64,000 nt of DNA from Bacteroidota bacterium (GCA_025963715.1 JAOQAG010000017.1:124001-188000), one strand, 5' to 3'. Shown: positions 18,528 to 28,369, counted from the stretch's first letter. Notes: generated by a model from the letters alone, not told the origin. Translations and numbers: made by a program.

Positions 18528-20012
18528 ATGAACAAGATCTTAGTAGCCAATCGTGGCGAAATTGCATTGCGTGTTATGCGTTCCTGCCGCGAGATGGGAA
18601 TAAAAACCGTAGCCGTTTTTTCCGAAGCCGATAGAAATGCCCCTTTTGTAAAATATGCCGATGAAGCCGTATGCATTGGCCCGCCGCCTTCCAACCAGTC
18701 GTATTTGCTGGGCGATAAGATCATTGAAGTGTGTAAACAGCTGAATGTTGACGGGATCCATCCCGGTTACGGCTTTTTATCCGAAAACGCCGGTTTTGCC
18801 GCAGCTGTTAAAAAAGCAGGGCTGATCTTTATCGGGCCTTCACCGGAAGCTATGAACATGATGGGCGATAAGCTCTCTGCCAAAGCAGCCGCTAAAAAAT
18901 ACAAGATCCCAATGGTACCGGGTTCCGAAGGCGCCATCGAAAGCATTGAAGAAGGCAAAAAAATAGCGCTGGAAACCGGCTTTCCTTTACTCATCAAAGC
19001 AAGCGCCGGTGGTGGCGGAAAAGGAATGCGCATTGTCGAAAATATTGAAGAATTTGAAGAGCAGATGAAGCTGGCAGTCAGTGAGGCTACTTCCGCTTTT
19101 GGCGATGGTTCTGTGTTCATCGAGCGGTACGTTGCCGGTCCAAGGCACATCGAGATCCAGATCCTGGGCGACAGCCACGGAAACATTGTGTATTTATTCG
19201 AGCGCGAATGCTCCGTTCAGCGCCGTCACCAAAAAGTGATCGAAGAAGCGCCTTCCTCCGTTTTAACACCGGAGATCCGTAAAGCAATGGGCGAATGTGC
19301 TGTAAACGTAGGCAAAGCCTGCGATTATACCGGAGCCGGAACTGTGGAGTTTTTGCTGGACGAAAATAAGAATTTTTATTTCCTGGAAATGAACACCCGC
19401 TTGCAGGTGGAGCATCCGGTAACGGAAATGATCACCGGAATTGACCTGGTAAAAGAACAAATTAAAGTAGCACGTGGTGAAAAATTATCATTTACACAGG
19501 ACGATTTGAAAATCCATGGACACAGTGTGGAAGTACGCGTATACGCGGAAGATCCAACCAATAATTTCCTTCCGGACATCGGAAAATTAGTAACGTATCA
19601 GCGCCCGCAAGGCCTGGGTGTGCGTGTTGACGATGGTTTTGAAGAAGGAATGGACATTCCGATCTATTACGATCCGATGATCTCCAAGCTGATCTCTTAC
19701 GGAAAAGACCGTGAAGAAGCCATTAACAGAATGATCCGCGCCATTGACGATTATAAGATTATTGGTGTGGAAACAACGCTTCCGTTTTGTAAATTTGTAT
19801 TAAAGCACGAAGCGTTCACCTCCGGAAATTTTGATACGCATTTTATCAAGCATTATTTTAAGCCCGAAATGCTGGCGCAGGAAAACGAAGATGAAGCAGA
19901 AATTGCAGCCTTGTTCGGCGCTAAATTAATGAACGCAAAAAGATCGGCAAAAAGTGCCGATTCCAATGCACCGGTGGCGGTTTCCAAATGGAAAGCCAAT
20001 CGTTTAAATTAA
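18528..20012 (+). CDS. accC: Biotin carboxylase subunit of acetyl-CoA/acyl-CoA carboxylase
   Basis: 494 residues. It starts at the conserved MNKILVANRGEIALRVMRSC. The ATP-grasp glycine-rich loop KASAGGGGKGMR is at about 156-167, followed by ERECSVQRRHQKVIEE and the biotin/bicarbonate region EMNTRLQVEHPVTEM near 290. It carboxylates the biotin of a carrier protein using ATP and bicarbonate. It is about 45 residues longer than E. coli AccC, with an acidic/Ala-rich tail (about 450-494), a length also seen in biotin carboxylases of propionyl-CoA-type complexes. It stands alone without accB, and accA lies 37 kb away, so which complex it serves is open. Confidence 0.93.
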   Translation: MNKILVANRGEIALRVMRSCREMGIKTVAVFSEADRNAPFVKYADEAVCIGPPPSNQSYLLGDKIIEVCKQLNVDGIHPGYGFLSENAGFAAAVKKAGLIFIGPSPEAMNMMGDKLSAKAAAKKYKIPMVPGSEGAIESIEEGKKIALETGFPLLIKASAGGGGKGMRIVENIEEFEEQMKLAVSEATSAFGDGSVFIERYVAGPRHIEIQILGDSHGNIVYLFERECSVQRRHQKVIEEAPSSVLTPEIRKAMGECAVNVGKACDYTGAGTVEFLLDENKNFYFLEMNTRLQVEHPVTEMITGIDLVKEQIKVARGEKLSFTQDDLKIHGHSVEVRVYAEDPTNNFLPDIGKLVTYQRPQGLGVRVDDGFEEGMDIPIYYDPMISKLISYGKDREEAINRMIRAIDDYKIIGVETTLPFCKFVLKHEAFTSGNFDTHFIKHYFKPEMLAQENEDEAEIAALFGAKLMNAKRSAKSADSNAPVAVSKWKANRLN

Positions 20013-20129
20013 GAATGCGGGAAGAAAAGCAGAGGGGAAATACAATTTTTATCGGTGAATACATAACTTTTTATATAGTTACGCGTTATAGATAAAAATT
20101 GGGTACGTGATTTGTATTCAGACAGCCAA

Positions 20130-20732
20130 ATGGCAAAAAAAATTATAATACTCCTTTTACTTTTTCCCTTGCTCAGCATGGGTCAAAAAGACGTTCTCAA
20201 AGGCCTCGTACTTCCTGTAAAAGGGGTGTATGTTCGCACTACGATATATGAAGGCGATACCATTCCTTACGTTGTTTTGCCAGCCATTAATTGTTATACC
20301 GACCGTGTTTTCAGAAATGAAGCACAAAAAACAGCCTGGACCAGGATCAAATACAACGTTAAAAAAGTATATCCGTATGCCATTCTCGCTGCCGCGAAAT
20401 TAAAAGAATACGACCGGATCCTGGCCGCAATGCCGGAAAACCAACGCGCAGCCTATACAAAAAAAGCCGAACAGGAATTAAAAGATCAGTTTGGTGAAGA
20501 AATGAAAAACCTGAGTGTAAATCAGGGACGTTTATTGATCAAATTAATTGACCGTGAAACCGGTCACACCACGTATGATGTGGTAAAAGACATGCGCGGT
20601 TCCTTTTCCGCTTTTATGTGGCAGGGCGTTGCGCTGATGTTCAATTCCAGCTTAAAATCGGAGTATGATGCTGACGGCGATGATAAAGCGGTGGAAGAAG
20701 CCATTAAACTGGTGGAAAACGGCGATTTTTAA
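20130..20732 (+). CDS. DUF4294 family secreted protein
   Basis: 200 residues from the ATG at 20130. A TTG six codons upstream (20112) is possible but adds a polar stretch before the signal peptide. The leader IIILLLLFPLLSMGQ suggests export. The body matches DUF4294 (DTIPYVVLPAINCY, YNVKKVYPYAILAAAKL, RLLIKLIDRETGHTTYDVV, GSFSAFMWQGVALMFNSSLK), a family found mainly in Bacteroidota with no assigned function. It lies 117 bp after accC on the same strand. Confidence 0.85.
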   Translation: MAKKIIILLLLFPLLSMGQKDVLKGLVLPVKGVYVRTTIYEGDTIPYVVLPAINCYTDRVFRNEAQKTAWTRIKYNVKKVYPYAILAAAKLKEYDRILAAMPENQRAAYTKKAEQELKDQFGEEMKNLSVNQGRLLIKLIDRETGHTTYDVVKDMRGSFSAFMWQGVALMFNSSLKSEYDADGDDKAVEEAIKLVENGDF

Positions 20733-21206
20733 ATTAGTTTAAAGTTCAAAGTTGGAAAGTTCAAAGTTTGCTGAATGTTTGTGTCAGTTCGAGTCCGCCG
20801 CGGCGGAAGAACCAGAAACATATCATAAAATTACAGTTATCCCGGGGTCCCGTTCCGGGATCTTTTATTTAAAGACGATAAGTTTTTTACAATTCAAATA
20901 GCAACGCCTTTTTTCACCACATAAGGCACAAAAGAAAATATAAGGCGATACTCAAAAGCGCTAGTTATTTTTTGCCACAGCCCCGATAGCTATCGGGACA
21001 CAGATTTTTTATTTGTGTAACTGCTCGATCTGGAAACAAATTACAAAACGTACTGTCATCCCGCATTTATTGCGGGATCGGTTAATTAAAAAAATATTAC
21101 ACAGATTAATCGCTTTGCTAGTTTCGATCAGCGTAATTCTTTATTATAAATTTTTTTAATCTGTGAATCTGTGGCTTTCTATTATCCAGTCATTGTCAAT
21201 TTTCAA
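20733..21206. other. Repeat-filled gap between the DUF4294 gene and mpl
   Basis: 474 bp between convergent genes, almost all repeats. In order: an AAAGTTCAAAGTT tract (about 20740-20770); the palindrome TCCGCCGCGGCGGA at 20794-20807 inside a GTCAGTTCGAG repeat; a degenerate CCCGG hairpin at 20835-20862; CACCACATAAGGCACAAAAG at about 20917; a CCACAGATT element at 20974-21175 that carries the palindrome CCCGATAGCTATCGGG (20982-20997) and a nested CCCGC hairpin at 21054-21081. No gene was seen. Confidence 0.75.
20974..21175. repeat. CCACAGATT inverted repeat interrupted by other repeats
   Basis: The left arm GCCACAG is followed directly by CCCGATAGCTATCGGG in place of the usual ATT, then continues CACAGATT. 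The right arm ends AATCTGTGAATCTGTGGC. A GTCATCCCGC/GCGGGAT hairpin (21054-21081) sits between the arms. It reads as a composite of three repeat families. Confidence 0.75.
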
Positions 21207-22571
21207 TTATCCCTTGTCAATTATTTTCTCCCCCAGCTCTTTAAAATCAATCCCGTCAAAATTCCCGGAGCTCATCATCAATAAATTTTTATTGGTGAAA
21301 TCTTTTTTTAATAATTCTTCCAGCAATGCTTTTGAGTCGGTGAACACTACAATATTGTTACCGCCAAAAGCTTGTTTTACCTGCTCAACAGTAATTGGTT
21401 TTAGTTTTTTATGTTCGATGGTATGCGGGTTAAAATAAACAATGGCTTCATCAGCCAGCGCCATGGAATCGTTGTATTCTTTCAGGAAATTTTCCGTAAG
21501 GCTGCTGAATGTATGCAGCTCCATGCAGGCAATTAATTTACGATCAGGGAATTGCTTTTTTACCGCCTGCGTGGTTGCTTTTAATTTGGAAGGCGAGTGC
21601 GCAAAATCTTTGTAAACAGCGGTGGTTTCATTTTTTGCAACCAGTTCCAACCGTTTTGAAGCGCCGCTAAAGCTTTGAATCGCTTCATAAAATTGTTCAT
21701 CGCTGATACCGATTTGATTACAGACTAAACGTGCGCCGTTCACATTCATTAAGTTATGATCGCCGAACACACTTAACGGAATTTTTTTTGTACCGACGTG
21801 TAAAAATGAAACGCCATTTTCGATACTGTTGGCGGGAATACCATAAGGTAATTTTTTAATATCAGCGCGTGCAGCTTCACCCACTTTTTTTACTTCCGGG
21901 TCCAGCTCACAATACACAAGGCTTCCATCCGGTTCGATCAGGTTTGTGAAAATAGTGAACTGTTCCACATAATTTTCAAACGTAGGGAACACATTGATGT
22001 GATCCCAGGCAATGCCGCTTAAAATAGCCACATTGGGTTTGTACAAATGAAATTTCGGGCGGCGGTCGATCGGTGACGATAAATATTCATCGCCTTCAAT
22101 GATGGCGATCTTCGCTTCCTTGCTAAGTTTTACCATGGTATCGAATCCTGCCAGTTGCGCGCCTACCATGTAATCGCAATCCACGTTGTTAAAATGCAGC
22201 ACGTGCAGGATCATGGCGGTGATGGTGGTTTTGCCATGACTACCGCCAACCACCACACGCAGCTTGTCTTTGGTTTGTTCGTAAATGTATTCGGGATACG
22301 AATATATTTTTAATCCCAACTCCTGGGCTTTCAATAATTCGGGATTATCAGCACAGGCATGCATTCCAAGAATAATTGCATCTAACCCGGCGTGAATGTT
22401 ATTAACGTCCCAGCCTTCTTTTGCAGGCAACAGATTTAATTTTGCCAGCCTGCTTTTGGAAGGTTCAAAGATCTCATCATCCGATCCGGTAACGTGATAT
22501 CCTTTTTTATGCATGGCAAGGGCCATGTTATGCATGGCGCTTCCGCCGATAGCGATCAGGTGTATATTCAT
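21207..22571 (-). CDS. mpl: UDP-MurNAc:L-alanyl-D-glutamyl-meso-DAP ligase
   Basis: 454 residues, typical for Mpl. It begins MNIHLIAIGGSAMHNMALAM, has the Mur-ligase P-loop GGSHGKTTITAMILHVL near residue 107, EGDEYLSSP, HINVFPTFENYVEQF, and in the C-terminal domain DFAHSPSKLKATTQAVKKQF. It reattaches the tripeptide recovered from murein turnover to UDP-MurNAc in the cytoplasm, bypassing MurC-MurD-MurE. The motif AIIEGDEY and the lack of MurC-specific features favour Mpl. It stands alone, convergent with the DUF4294 gene. Confidence 0.92.
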   Translation of the reverse strand: MNIHLIAIGGSAMHNMALAMHKKGYHVTGSDDEIFEPSKSRLAKLNLLPAKEGWDVNNIHAGLDAIILGMHACADNPELLKAQELGLKIYSYPEYIYEQTKDKLRVVVGGSHGKTTITAMILHVLHFNNVDCDYMVGAQLAGFDTMVKLSKEAKIAIIEGDEYLSSPIDRRPKFHLYKPNVAILSGIAWDHINVFPTFENYVEQFTIFTNLIEPDGSLVYCELDPEVKKVGEAARADIKKLPYGIPANSIENGVSFLHVGTKKIPLSVFGDHNLMNVNGARLVCNQIGISDEQFYEAIQSFSGASKRLELVAKNETTAVYKDFAHSPSKLKATTQAVKKQFPDRKLIACMELHTFSSLTENFLKEYNDSMALADEAIVYFNPHTIEHKKLKPITVEQVKQAFGGNNIVVFTDSKALLEELLKKDFTNKNLLMMSSGNFDGIDFKELGEKIIDKG

Positions 22572-23066
22572 TTAAGTTCAAAGTTTTTTAGGTACGGATA
22601 ACGCCCGCCTGAACGATTCGGGCAGGAACAGGAGCGAAACTACGAATCTGTGTGTTAAAAAATAACAGACTAAAGTTGTTTGTAAATCCTGTTACAACCG
22701 TTGATGCTAAACTAATAAATGTGCAAATGTTATAAGAATGATTTTATTGAAGTTGTAAACAAGGAATCGTTAATAGAAGAGATTGTCACCAGGCAGAGCT
22801 TGACGCCCACGTGTACACAAGAAAATTAATTTTGCTTTCTGATTGGCAGATCCCGGGGTCAGGCCCGGAATGACAGTATAAATAGAGGGTGTGCTCCGAT
22901 CTGGCAGATACGACACTCTCTTTTTTCTCTGCGTCTTCTTTGCGCTCTCTGCGGTTAAAAACGTAGCATCTGCACAAAGCAAACTTTAAACCTTGAACTT
23001 TGAACTTGTTTTTAACGTAGCATCTGCGCCAAGCAAACTTTAAACTTTTGAACTTTAAACTTTGAA
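22572..23066. other. Repeat-rich gap upstream of mpl
   Basis: 495 bp with no convincing gene. It holds a GGATAACG...AACAGGAGCG repeat carrying a 23 bp near-palindrome (22604-22626), a CCCGGGGTCAGGCCCGG hairpin ending ATGACA (22849-22874), and a direct duplication of about 50 bp: AACGTAGCATCTGC at about 22960 and again at about 23013, each followed by an AAACTTTAAAC...TTTGAACTT tract. The second tract abuts the stop of the permease gene. Confidence 0.7.
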
Positions 23067-24425
23067 CTATTTCTTAAGCCGTGGATCCAACGCATCCCGC
23101 AAGCCTTCGCCCAATAAATTGTAGATGGTTACGGTAATAAAAATAGCGAGGCCCGGGAAGATCACCAGCCACCAGGCACTGTATTGCTCGCGGCCCGCAT
23201 TTAGTAAGGATCCCCAGGTAACGGTACCCGGAGGCACGCCGATCCCTAAAAAGGATAAAGCAGATTCGGTCAATATTGCGGAAGCCACACCAAATGCAAT
23301 GGCCACCAATGCAGGTGCTAAAGCGTTGGGTAATGCATGTTTGAATACAATCCGGAATTCTTTAAAGCCCATTGATTTTGCTGCCTGGATATACTCGAGG
23401 TTGGATACACGCAGAAATTCGGCGCGCGTAAACCTTGCAATGCTTGTCCAGCCGGTGAGCCCGATGATGATAATGATGTTGATGAGCGATTTTTCTTTGG
23501 CTATTGCTGCTACCGAAATGATGAGGATGAGCAACGGCATGGAAATTAAAATTTCGATGATGCGTGAAATGATCGAATCTACAGGGATGTAGACCAGCGT
23601 ATGCAGGAAGGGGATTTTTCCGATTGCTTTTCCAAGCCAGTAAAAAAGAGCGGCAACGATCACAAAAATAAAGAAGCTGATGCATAATTGCTGCAGCATG
23701 GCGGCAGTGGAAGTAGCGGCACCATCGCTGATGCTGTAAGCACGTACGGAAAAACCGTAATAATAGGCAAACACCAGCCCGATCACAAATGTCCAGAAGG
23801 AGCCGCGTGTGGTTTGTAATTTTTTATCGCCGAAATAACCCGCCATCGCGCCAAGCACAAGCCCCAGGAACCCTGCAATGCTCATGGATAAAATTCCGAT
23901 GGAAAATGAAATGCGTGTACCATTTATCAATCCCGATAATACATCTTCGCCGCTTTTTCCGGTGCCGAGCCAGTGCCGGAATCTTGTTGGCATGGGAATG
24001 GTTTGCCCGTCTTTATTAGTGAATCCCTGCTTGCTGCCCGGTGATACATAATCGATATTATCGTAATCGGTTTTTTTCGGATCATAGGCGACAGGTGCAA
24101 AAACGATGCTTTCCACATCCATTTTTTTCCAGTCGGCTATATCGTATTGAATGTTTTCGATCTCACCGGTCTTCGGATCTTTGACCGCGCAATTGTTGGA
24201 GAACGAAAATGCGGGGAACATGGTAACGCCTTTGTATTTGCAATACAGCGGCTGATCGGTAGCAAGGATGGGTGAAAGAATGGCAATAACCGCCAGCAGA
24301 ACCAGCAGCTTGTATGAATAATACGCTGCTTTATTTTTTTTGAATTGCTCCCAGGCGTATTTCTTAAAGCTGAAATCGGCTTTGGTGATTATTGCTGTTG
24401 TGTGTTGTTCCGTTTCTTCTGCCAT
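23067..24425 (-). CDS. Oligopeptide/dipeptide ABC transporter permease (OppC/DppC-like)
   Basis: 452 residues from the ATG at 24425, 4 bp after the stop of the upstream permease. A longer frame to 24479 overlaps that gene and would add an unlikely leader. The N-terminal membrane segment (LLVLLAVIAILSPILA) is followed by a periplasmic insert of about 110 residues. The BPD_transp_1 domain carries the EAA-type loop YIQAAKSMGFKEFRIVFKHALPNALAPAL near 350-380, which contacts the ATPase. Unusually, the region with AISDGAATSTAAML suggests an extra hydrophobic pair inside the domain. It works with the OppB-like partner in peptide or nickel-type solute uptake. No ATPase gene is adjacent. Confidence 0.92.
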   Translation of the reverse strand: MAEETEQHTTAIITKADFSFKKYAWEQFKKNKAAYYSYKLLVLLAVIAILSPILATDQPLYCKYKGVTMFPAFSFSNNCAVKDPKTGEIENIQYDIADWKKMDVESIVFAPVAYDPKKTDYDNIDYVSPGSKQGFTNKDGQTIPMPTRFRHWLGTGKSGEDVLSGLINGTRISFSIGILSMSIAGFLGLVLGAMAGYFGDKKLQTTRGSFWTFVIGLVFAYYYGFSVRAYSISDGAATSTAAMLQQLCISFFIFVIVAALFYWLGKAIGKIPFLHTLVYIPVDSIISRIIEILISMPLLILIISVAAIAKEKSLINIIIIIGLTGWTSIARFTRAEFLRVSNLEYIQAAKSMGFKEFRIVFKHALPNALAPALVAIAFGVASAILTESALSFLGIGVPPGTVTWGSLLNAGREQYSAWWLVIFPGLAIFITVTIYNLLGEGLRDALDPRLKK

Positions 24426-24429
24426 GTTT

Positions 24430-25902
24430 TTATTTGTAGGAGATTCGTGGATCAACAATGGCGTACAAAAGATCTGCAAAGAGATAACCTACGAGCGTTA
24501 AAAAGCCGGTAAGGGTAAGTATGGCAATGATCATCGGGTAATTGTTGTTATAGATCGCAAACACAGCTTCGGAGCCCATTCCGGGGATAGTGAAAATACT
24601 TTCGATGATCACGGAGCCGCCGATGGCTGCCGGAAATACATTGGCAAATACGGTAATGATGGGTAATAAGGAATTGCGGAAGGCATGCTTCCAGATCACT
24701 TTATTTTCGGGCAATCCTTTGGCACGTGCGGTACGGATATAATCCTGGCCTACAGTTTCGATCATGGACACGCGCATGATACGGGATAAGAACGCGAAGG
24801 AGCTGTAGATGTAGCAGATGGCCGGAAGTATAATGTAAGGCAGCGACAATTTTACTTTTCCGAAAAAACCGATAGTATCCGGGTAACCGGTAGCGGGTTT
24901 TACTCCCGAAGCTGGCAGCCAGTGAAACACATCCGGGTTGGCGAAGGTCATTAACAGCAATGTTGCCAGCCAGAAGGAAGGCATGGAATAAAGCATGAAT
25001 AAAATAAGGGAAGAAAATTTGTCGAAGCGCGAACCTTTTTTTGCTGCTGCTTTTACACCGATCGGGATGCTGACGATATAGGCGAATACGATGGAAAGCA
25101 CGGAGAAAAAAAGTGTCCAGCCGATCTTGGACCAGATGACATCGGAGATGGGTTGTTTGGTGACATAGGAAGTGCCAAAATCGCCGTGCAATAATCCGCG
25201 CGAGAATTTGCCGCCATCGCCGAACAGCCATTGCTGGTATTGGTTGTGACGGTAGAATGCCAAACGCGGGATGTAATTTTTCCAGCCGCTTGTCGTTGTT
25301 TTAACGGTTGTATAATTGTTTTTGAGTGATTCAAATTGCGGTTGGAGTTTGCTGAAAAAAGGATAGGAGGAAAGCAGCGCGCCGATGGTGTTGAATTTGG
25401 AGCTGATCACATTATCGAGGTAAGTAGAGCGGAGCGACAGTGATTGATAACGCAGTTGGTTGATAACGTCGCTGATCTTACTTTTATCGTATGTTTTCAG
25501 TTGATTGCTATCCGGTGCAAAGGCTAATAATGCATTGTAAAATGTGCCGGTGGTGTGATAATAATCCTGGATCTGGGGCCAGTTGCCATACATGGCGATC
25601 AGGCGGTCAAGCGCTTCCTTTTCGCTTTTATCATAAATTTTATAAAGCGTATCGGGGCGGGAAACGGAGGTGAGTGAAACGTAAAAAACAGGAAGATCGA
25701 GTCCCAGTTTTTTGCGCCAGAATATTTTTTGTTCCAGCAGGTTGGCGCTTTGCGTGCTAACTTCGCCGCCGCTTTGTGCCGCCGAAACCATTCGTTCTAC
25801 AGGATCTCCCGGCGCATTTACGCTGATCACAAACCCCAGGAGGGTAATGACAATGAGCGTGGGAATAAAAATTAAAATCCGTTTAAAGATGTATTTAAGC
25901 AT
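24430..25902 (-). CDS. Oligopeptide/dipeptide ABC transporter permease (OppB/DppB-like)
   Basis: 490 residues, well above the roughly 310-340 of classical DppB. It starts MLKYIFKRILIFIPTLIVITLLGF, the usual first membrane segment with the GDPVE motif. The extra length is a periplasmic insertion, about residues 60-240, between the first membrane helix and the transport domain. The EAA loop IRTARAKGLPENKVIWKHAFRNSLLPII is near 400-425. It is the first gene of a two-permease unit, and the solute-binding lipoprotein lies 380 bp upstream. The long insertion is seen in other Bacteroidota OppB proteins and is probably a lineage trait. Confidence 0.92.
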   Translation of the reverse strand: MLKYIFKRILIFIPTLIVITLLGFVISVNAPGDPVERMVSAAQSGGEVSTQSANLLEQKIFWRKKLGLDLPVFYVSLTSVSRPDTLYKIYDKSEKEALDRLIAMYGNWPQIQDYYHTTGTFYNALLAFAPDSNQLKTYDKSKISDVINQLRYQSLSLRSTYLDNVISSKFNTIGALLSSYPFFSKLQPQFESLKNNYTTVKTTTSGWKNYIPRLAFYRHNQYQQWLFGDGGKFSRGLLHGDFGTSYVTKQPISDVIWSKIGWTLFFSVLSIVFAYIVSIPIGVKAAAKKGSRFDKFSSLILFMLYSMPSFWLATLLLMTFANPDVFHWLPASGVKPATGYPDTIGFFGKVKLSLPYIILPAICYIYSSFAFLSRIMRVSMIETVGQDYIRTARAKGLPENKVIWKHAFRNSLLPIITVFANVFPAAIGGSVIIESIFTIPGMGSEAVFAIYNNNYPMIIAILTLTGFLTLVGYLFADLLYAIVDPRISYK

Positions 25903-26000
25903 TATTTGATTAAATCTCTGTGATCTTTTTAATTTAAAATGAGTATTGGGAACGTTGTACTAAGGGATGCTGTTTTTTAATTAGTTCAATTAATTACATT

Positions 26001-26190
26001 TTTACTTTTTGAAGGCAAAAAGTAACAATCCGCCGCGGCGGACTGCCTGTAAGGTAATTTTTCCTTCCGCTGGCGCTACAGGAAAACCGCGGTTAATTTC
26101 GCGGATGCGCTTTACCGCTCCGTAGCTATAATTTTTCTGCCGCTCATTCCCGCTATTACTGAACAGGCCGAAAGAGTCTGCAGAATAAGT
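26001..26190 (+). repeat. Dispersed 190 bp repeat, copy 1
   Basis: It begins with the hairpin CTTTTTGAAGGCAAAAAG, continues with TCCGCCGCGGCGGA (26029-26042), CTGCCTGTAAGGTAATTTTT, CCTTCCGCTGGCGCT and CCGCGGTTAATTTCGCGG, and ends near AAAGAGTCTGCAGAAT. It is homologous along its length to 33546-33734 and, inverted, to 50764-50957. It has no convincing ORF. It occupies most of the 380 bp gap between the OppB-like permease and the binding-protein gene. Confidence 0.85.
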
Positions 26191-26282
26191 ATTGTATTAT
26201 TTTATAAATTAGGATTTCAATAAACTCAATAGCGTTAATGCAAAAAAACATTTGGTATAAAGTTCCCGGTACTCATTTATTT

Positions 26283-28175
26283 TTAATTTGCCGCTGCCGG
26301 TTTTTGCATTGTTCCTTCGTTCGAAAGCAATTTTAAATTGGTAAGCCAGTTGCCGGGGCGCTCGAAATACATTTCCTGGTTGCCGAAACGTTTGTGAATG
26401 ATGTTGCGGCGTAAAGATGCGAACAGGAAAATATACGGCTGATCGTCGTACACCAGTTGCTGGAATTTTTCAAGCAATGGAATGCGTTTGGCATCATCGA
26501 TCTCCGATTTGATGGCATCGATCACTGCATCGGATTCTGCATTTCCAAAACCGCCGTAGTTGGAGCCTTTGGAAGCCCAGGAAGAGCTATGCCAGATCTG
26601 CGTGTAATCTTCAGGTGCAAAGGTGCCCGACCAAACGGCCACCATCATATCAAAATCATGATTTTTTGCATTGTCGTACATTACTGCAAAATCCAGCGGA
26701 TCAAGGTCGGCTTTTACGCCTGCTTTGTACATTTGCTCGGCGGTCATTTGCGACATGTCTTTCCAGGAAATATCGGTGGTCATGTAGCTCAAATTAAATT
26801 CCAGCTTTACTTTTTCACCGTCAATCATTTTATCGCGGATGTTATCGCCGTCGGTATCTTTCCAACCGGCTTCGTCCAGTAATTTTTTTGCACCTTCAAT
26901 GTCAAACGGGATCAGTTTCAGATTTTTATTGTAGCCCGGTTTTAACGGAGATACAGGGCCAACCACGCGTTTATACAATCCGCCGTTCACCACTTTGTTG
27001 ATCTCATCCATTGGTGTAAGCATGGCCATGGCGCGGCGCACTTTCTGATCGGTAAAGATCTTTTTGTGCTTGATGCCATCGGGTTTCATGTTCATAGCAA
27101 TGTAGCTGTAATTATAAGTATCCGTAAAATTCGAATTGTAATTGGCATTAAATTTCGGATCTTTTCTTAGTTCCTTCAGTGTTTTGGTGGATGTGTAAGT
27201 AGAAGCATCCAGTGTTTGGGCTTTAAATTCAAGCATTTGAGAGTTCGGATCTTTATTGATCTTGAAAATAATCTTATCCGGGTACGAATTTTCGTACATG
27301 TTTTTCTGACTGGATTTAAAGCTCCAGTGATTTTTTTTGCGGGTAAGAATCATGCTTTCGCCAGCATCCCATTTTTCTACATAATAGGGACCGGCACCTG
27401 CTAAATATTTAGGATCCCGGCCGTATTTGGCGCTGTTGAATTCGGTAGCCCAATCGTTCAGATCTTTGTGTGCGTCCGCTTTAAAAGTGGGATCGTCAAA
27501 CTGTGCGAAGGTATATTTTGCGAGCACGTTGTTTTTATCGAAGAAGCTGCGCTGCATCAGGGGATAATCCGATAAAAACGCGATGTTCTGTACATATTTG
27601 CGTTTTACTTTCAATACAAATTTACGCGGGTTGGTTTTGTCGGGGATAATGTCGGCAATGTTCTCCAGGTAAGGTTTTGCGTGCGGGTTGTCGGTAAGTG
27701 GACATTTGTTGGCTTTGAACGTATAAATAACATCTTCCACACTTAGTGGCGCGCCATCATCAAAGGTAATGTCATCACGTAATTCGTATGTAAACTGCAA
27801 TCCGTCGGCGGAGATCTCCGGCAATGCTTTTACGGCATCGGGGCGAGCCACCAGGTTTTCATAATCCACGCCGATCAGGTATACCTGCGTGTATCCCATA
27901 CGTTCGGTACGTGAGCCGGAAAGGCCGTTGCAGGGGTGCATATTGTCGGGTTCGCTCAGATCGTGGCAAACAAGGATGTTTTCTTTTGACCAGGAAGGAT
28001 CGATTTGAGTGGCATCGGCAATTTTGATGAATTTAACATCAGCAGCATTGATGCTTTTATTGTCGGGATTGTCCTGTGCGGTTTCGGTAGAGCCGTTTCC
28101 GCCACAGCTTGAAAAAAATGCAATCAGGGATAGAAAAAAAAGATTTTTAACAGAGGGAATGCGATGGATTGCCAT
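26283..28175 (-). CDS. Peptide-binding lipoprotein of an ABC transporter (SBP_bac_5)
   Basis: 630 residues. The N-terminal lipobox FFSSC puts the lipidated Cys at residue 24. The solute-binding family 5 fold is visible: LQFTYELRDDITFDDGAPLSVEDVIYTFKA near residue 130, KKIFTDQKVRRAMAML near 400, and NAESDAVIDAIKSEID near 565. It captures peptides or related solutes and hands them to the OppB/OppC-like permeases encoded just downstream. At 630 residues it is about 80 longer than OppA, with insertions typical of Bacteroidota. The ATPase subunits are not in the window. Confidence 0.93.
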   Translation of the reverse strand: MAIHRIPSVKNLFFLSLIAFFSSCGGNGSTETAQDNPDNKSINAADVKFIKIADATQIDPSWSKENILVCHDLSEPDNMHPCNGLSGSRTERMGYTQVYLIGVDYENLVARPDAVKALPEISADGLQFTYELRDDITFDDGAPLSVEDVIYTFKANKCPLTDNPHAKPYLENIADIIPDKTNPRKFVLKVKRKYVQNIAFLSDYPLMQRSFFDKNNVLAKYTFAQFDDPTFKADAHKDLNDWATEFNSAKYGRDPKYLAGAGPYYVEKWDAGESMILTRKKNHWSFKSSQKNMYENSYPDKIIFKINKDPNSQMLEFKAQTLDASTYTSTKTLKELRKDPKFNANYNSNFTDTYNYSYIAMNMKPDGIKHKKIFTDQKVRRAMAMLTPMDEINKVVNGGLYKRVVGPVSPLKPGYNKNLKLIPFDIEGAKKLLDEAGWKDTDGDNIRDKMIDGEKVKLEFNLSYMTTDISWKDMSQMTAEQMYKAGVKADLDPLDFAVMYDNAKNHDFDMMVAVWSGTFAPEDYTQIWHSSSWASKGSNYGGFGNAESDAVIDAIKSEIDDAKRIPLLEKFQQLVYDDQPYIFLFASLRRNIIHKRFGNQEMYFERPGNWLTNLKLLSNEGTMQKPAAAN

Positions 28176-28334
28176 TGTATAAAGCTTTATTGGTGGTTAT
28201 ATTAAACTGAAAGGCAAATATAATACTCCGTCCTGATTATTGCTATAAAAGTTGATAAATGTTGATGAATAAGCCGTTTAGCGTTTTTGTCAGCAATTTT
28301 GTTCTTTTTTGTTTTAGAATAAAAAATCTTTTTC

Positions 28335-28342
28335 TACATTTG
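28335..28342 (+). promoter_or_regulatory. -7 box TACATTTG upstream of tRNA-Ser
   Basis: An exact TAnnTTTG match 27 bp before the mature tRNA 5' end. A TTTG at 28308-28311 could serve as the -33 element, with slightly long spacing (23 bp). Confidence 0.55.
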
Positions 28343-28369
28343 CATTCCTTTAAAAATAAAAGGTATGTA

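Noticed and set aside
22770-22982. Short minus-strand frames in the gap upstream of mpl
   Set aside because: They run through the CCCGG repeat and other repeat words and have no start context or homology that I can recognise.
24426-24479. Upstream extension of the OppC-like permease
   Set aside because: The extra 18 codons overlap the end of the OppB-like gene, and the ATG at 24425 gives normal 4 bp spacing.
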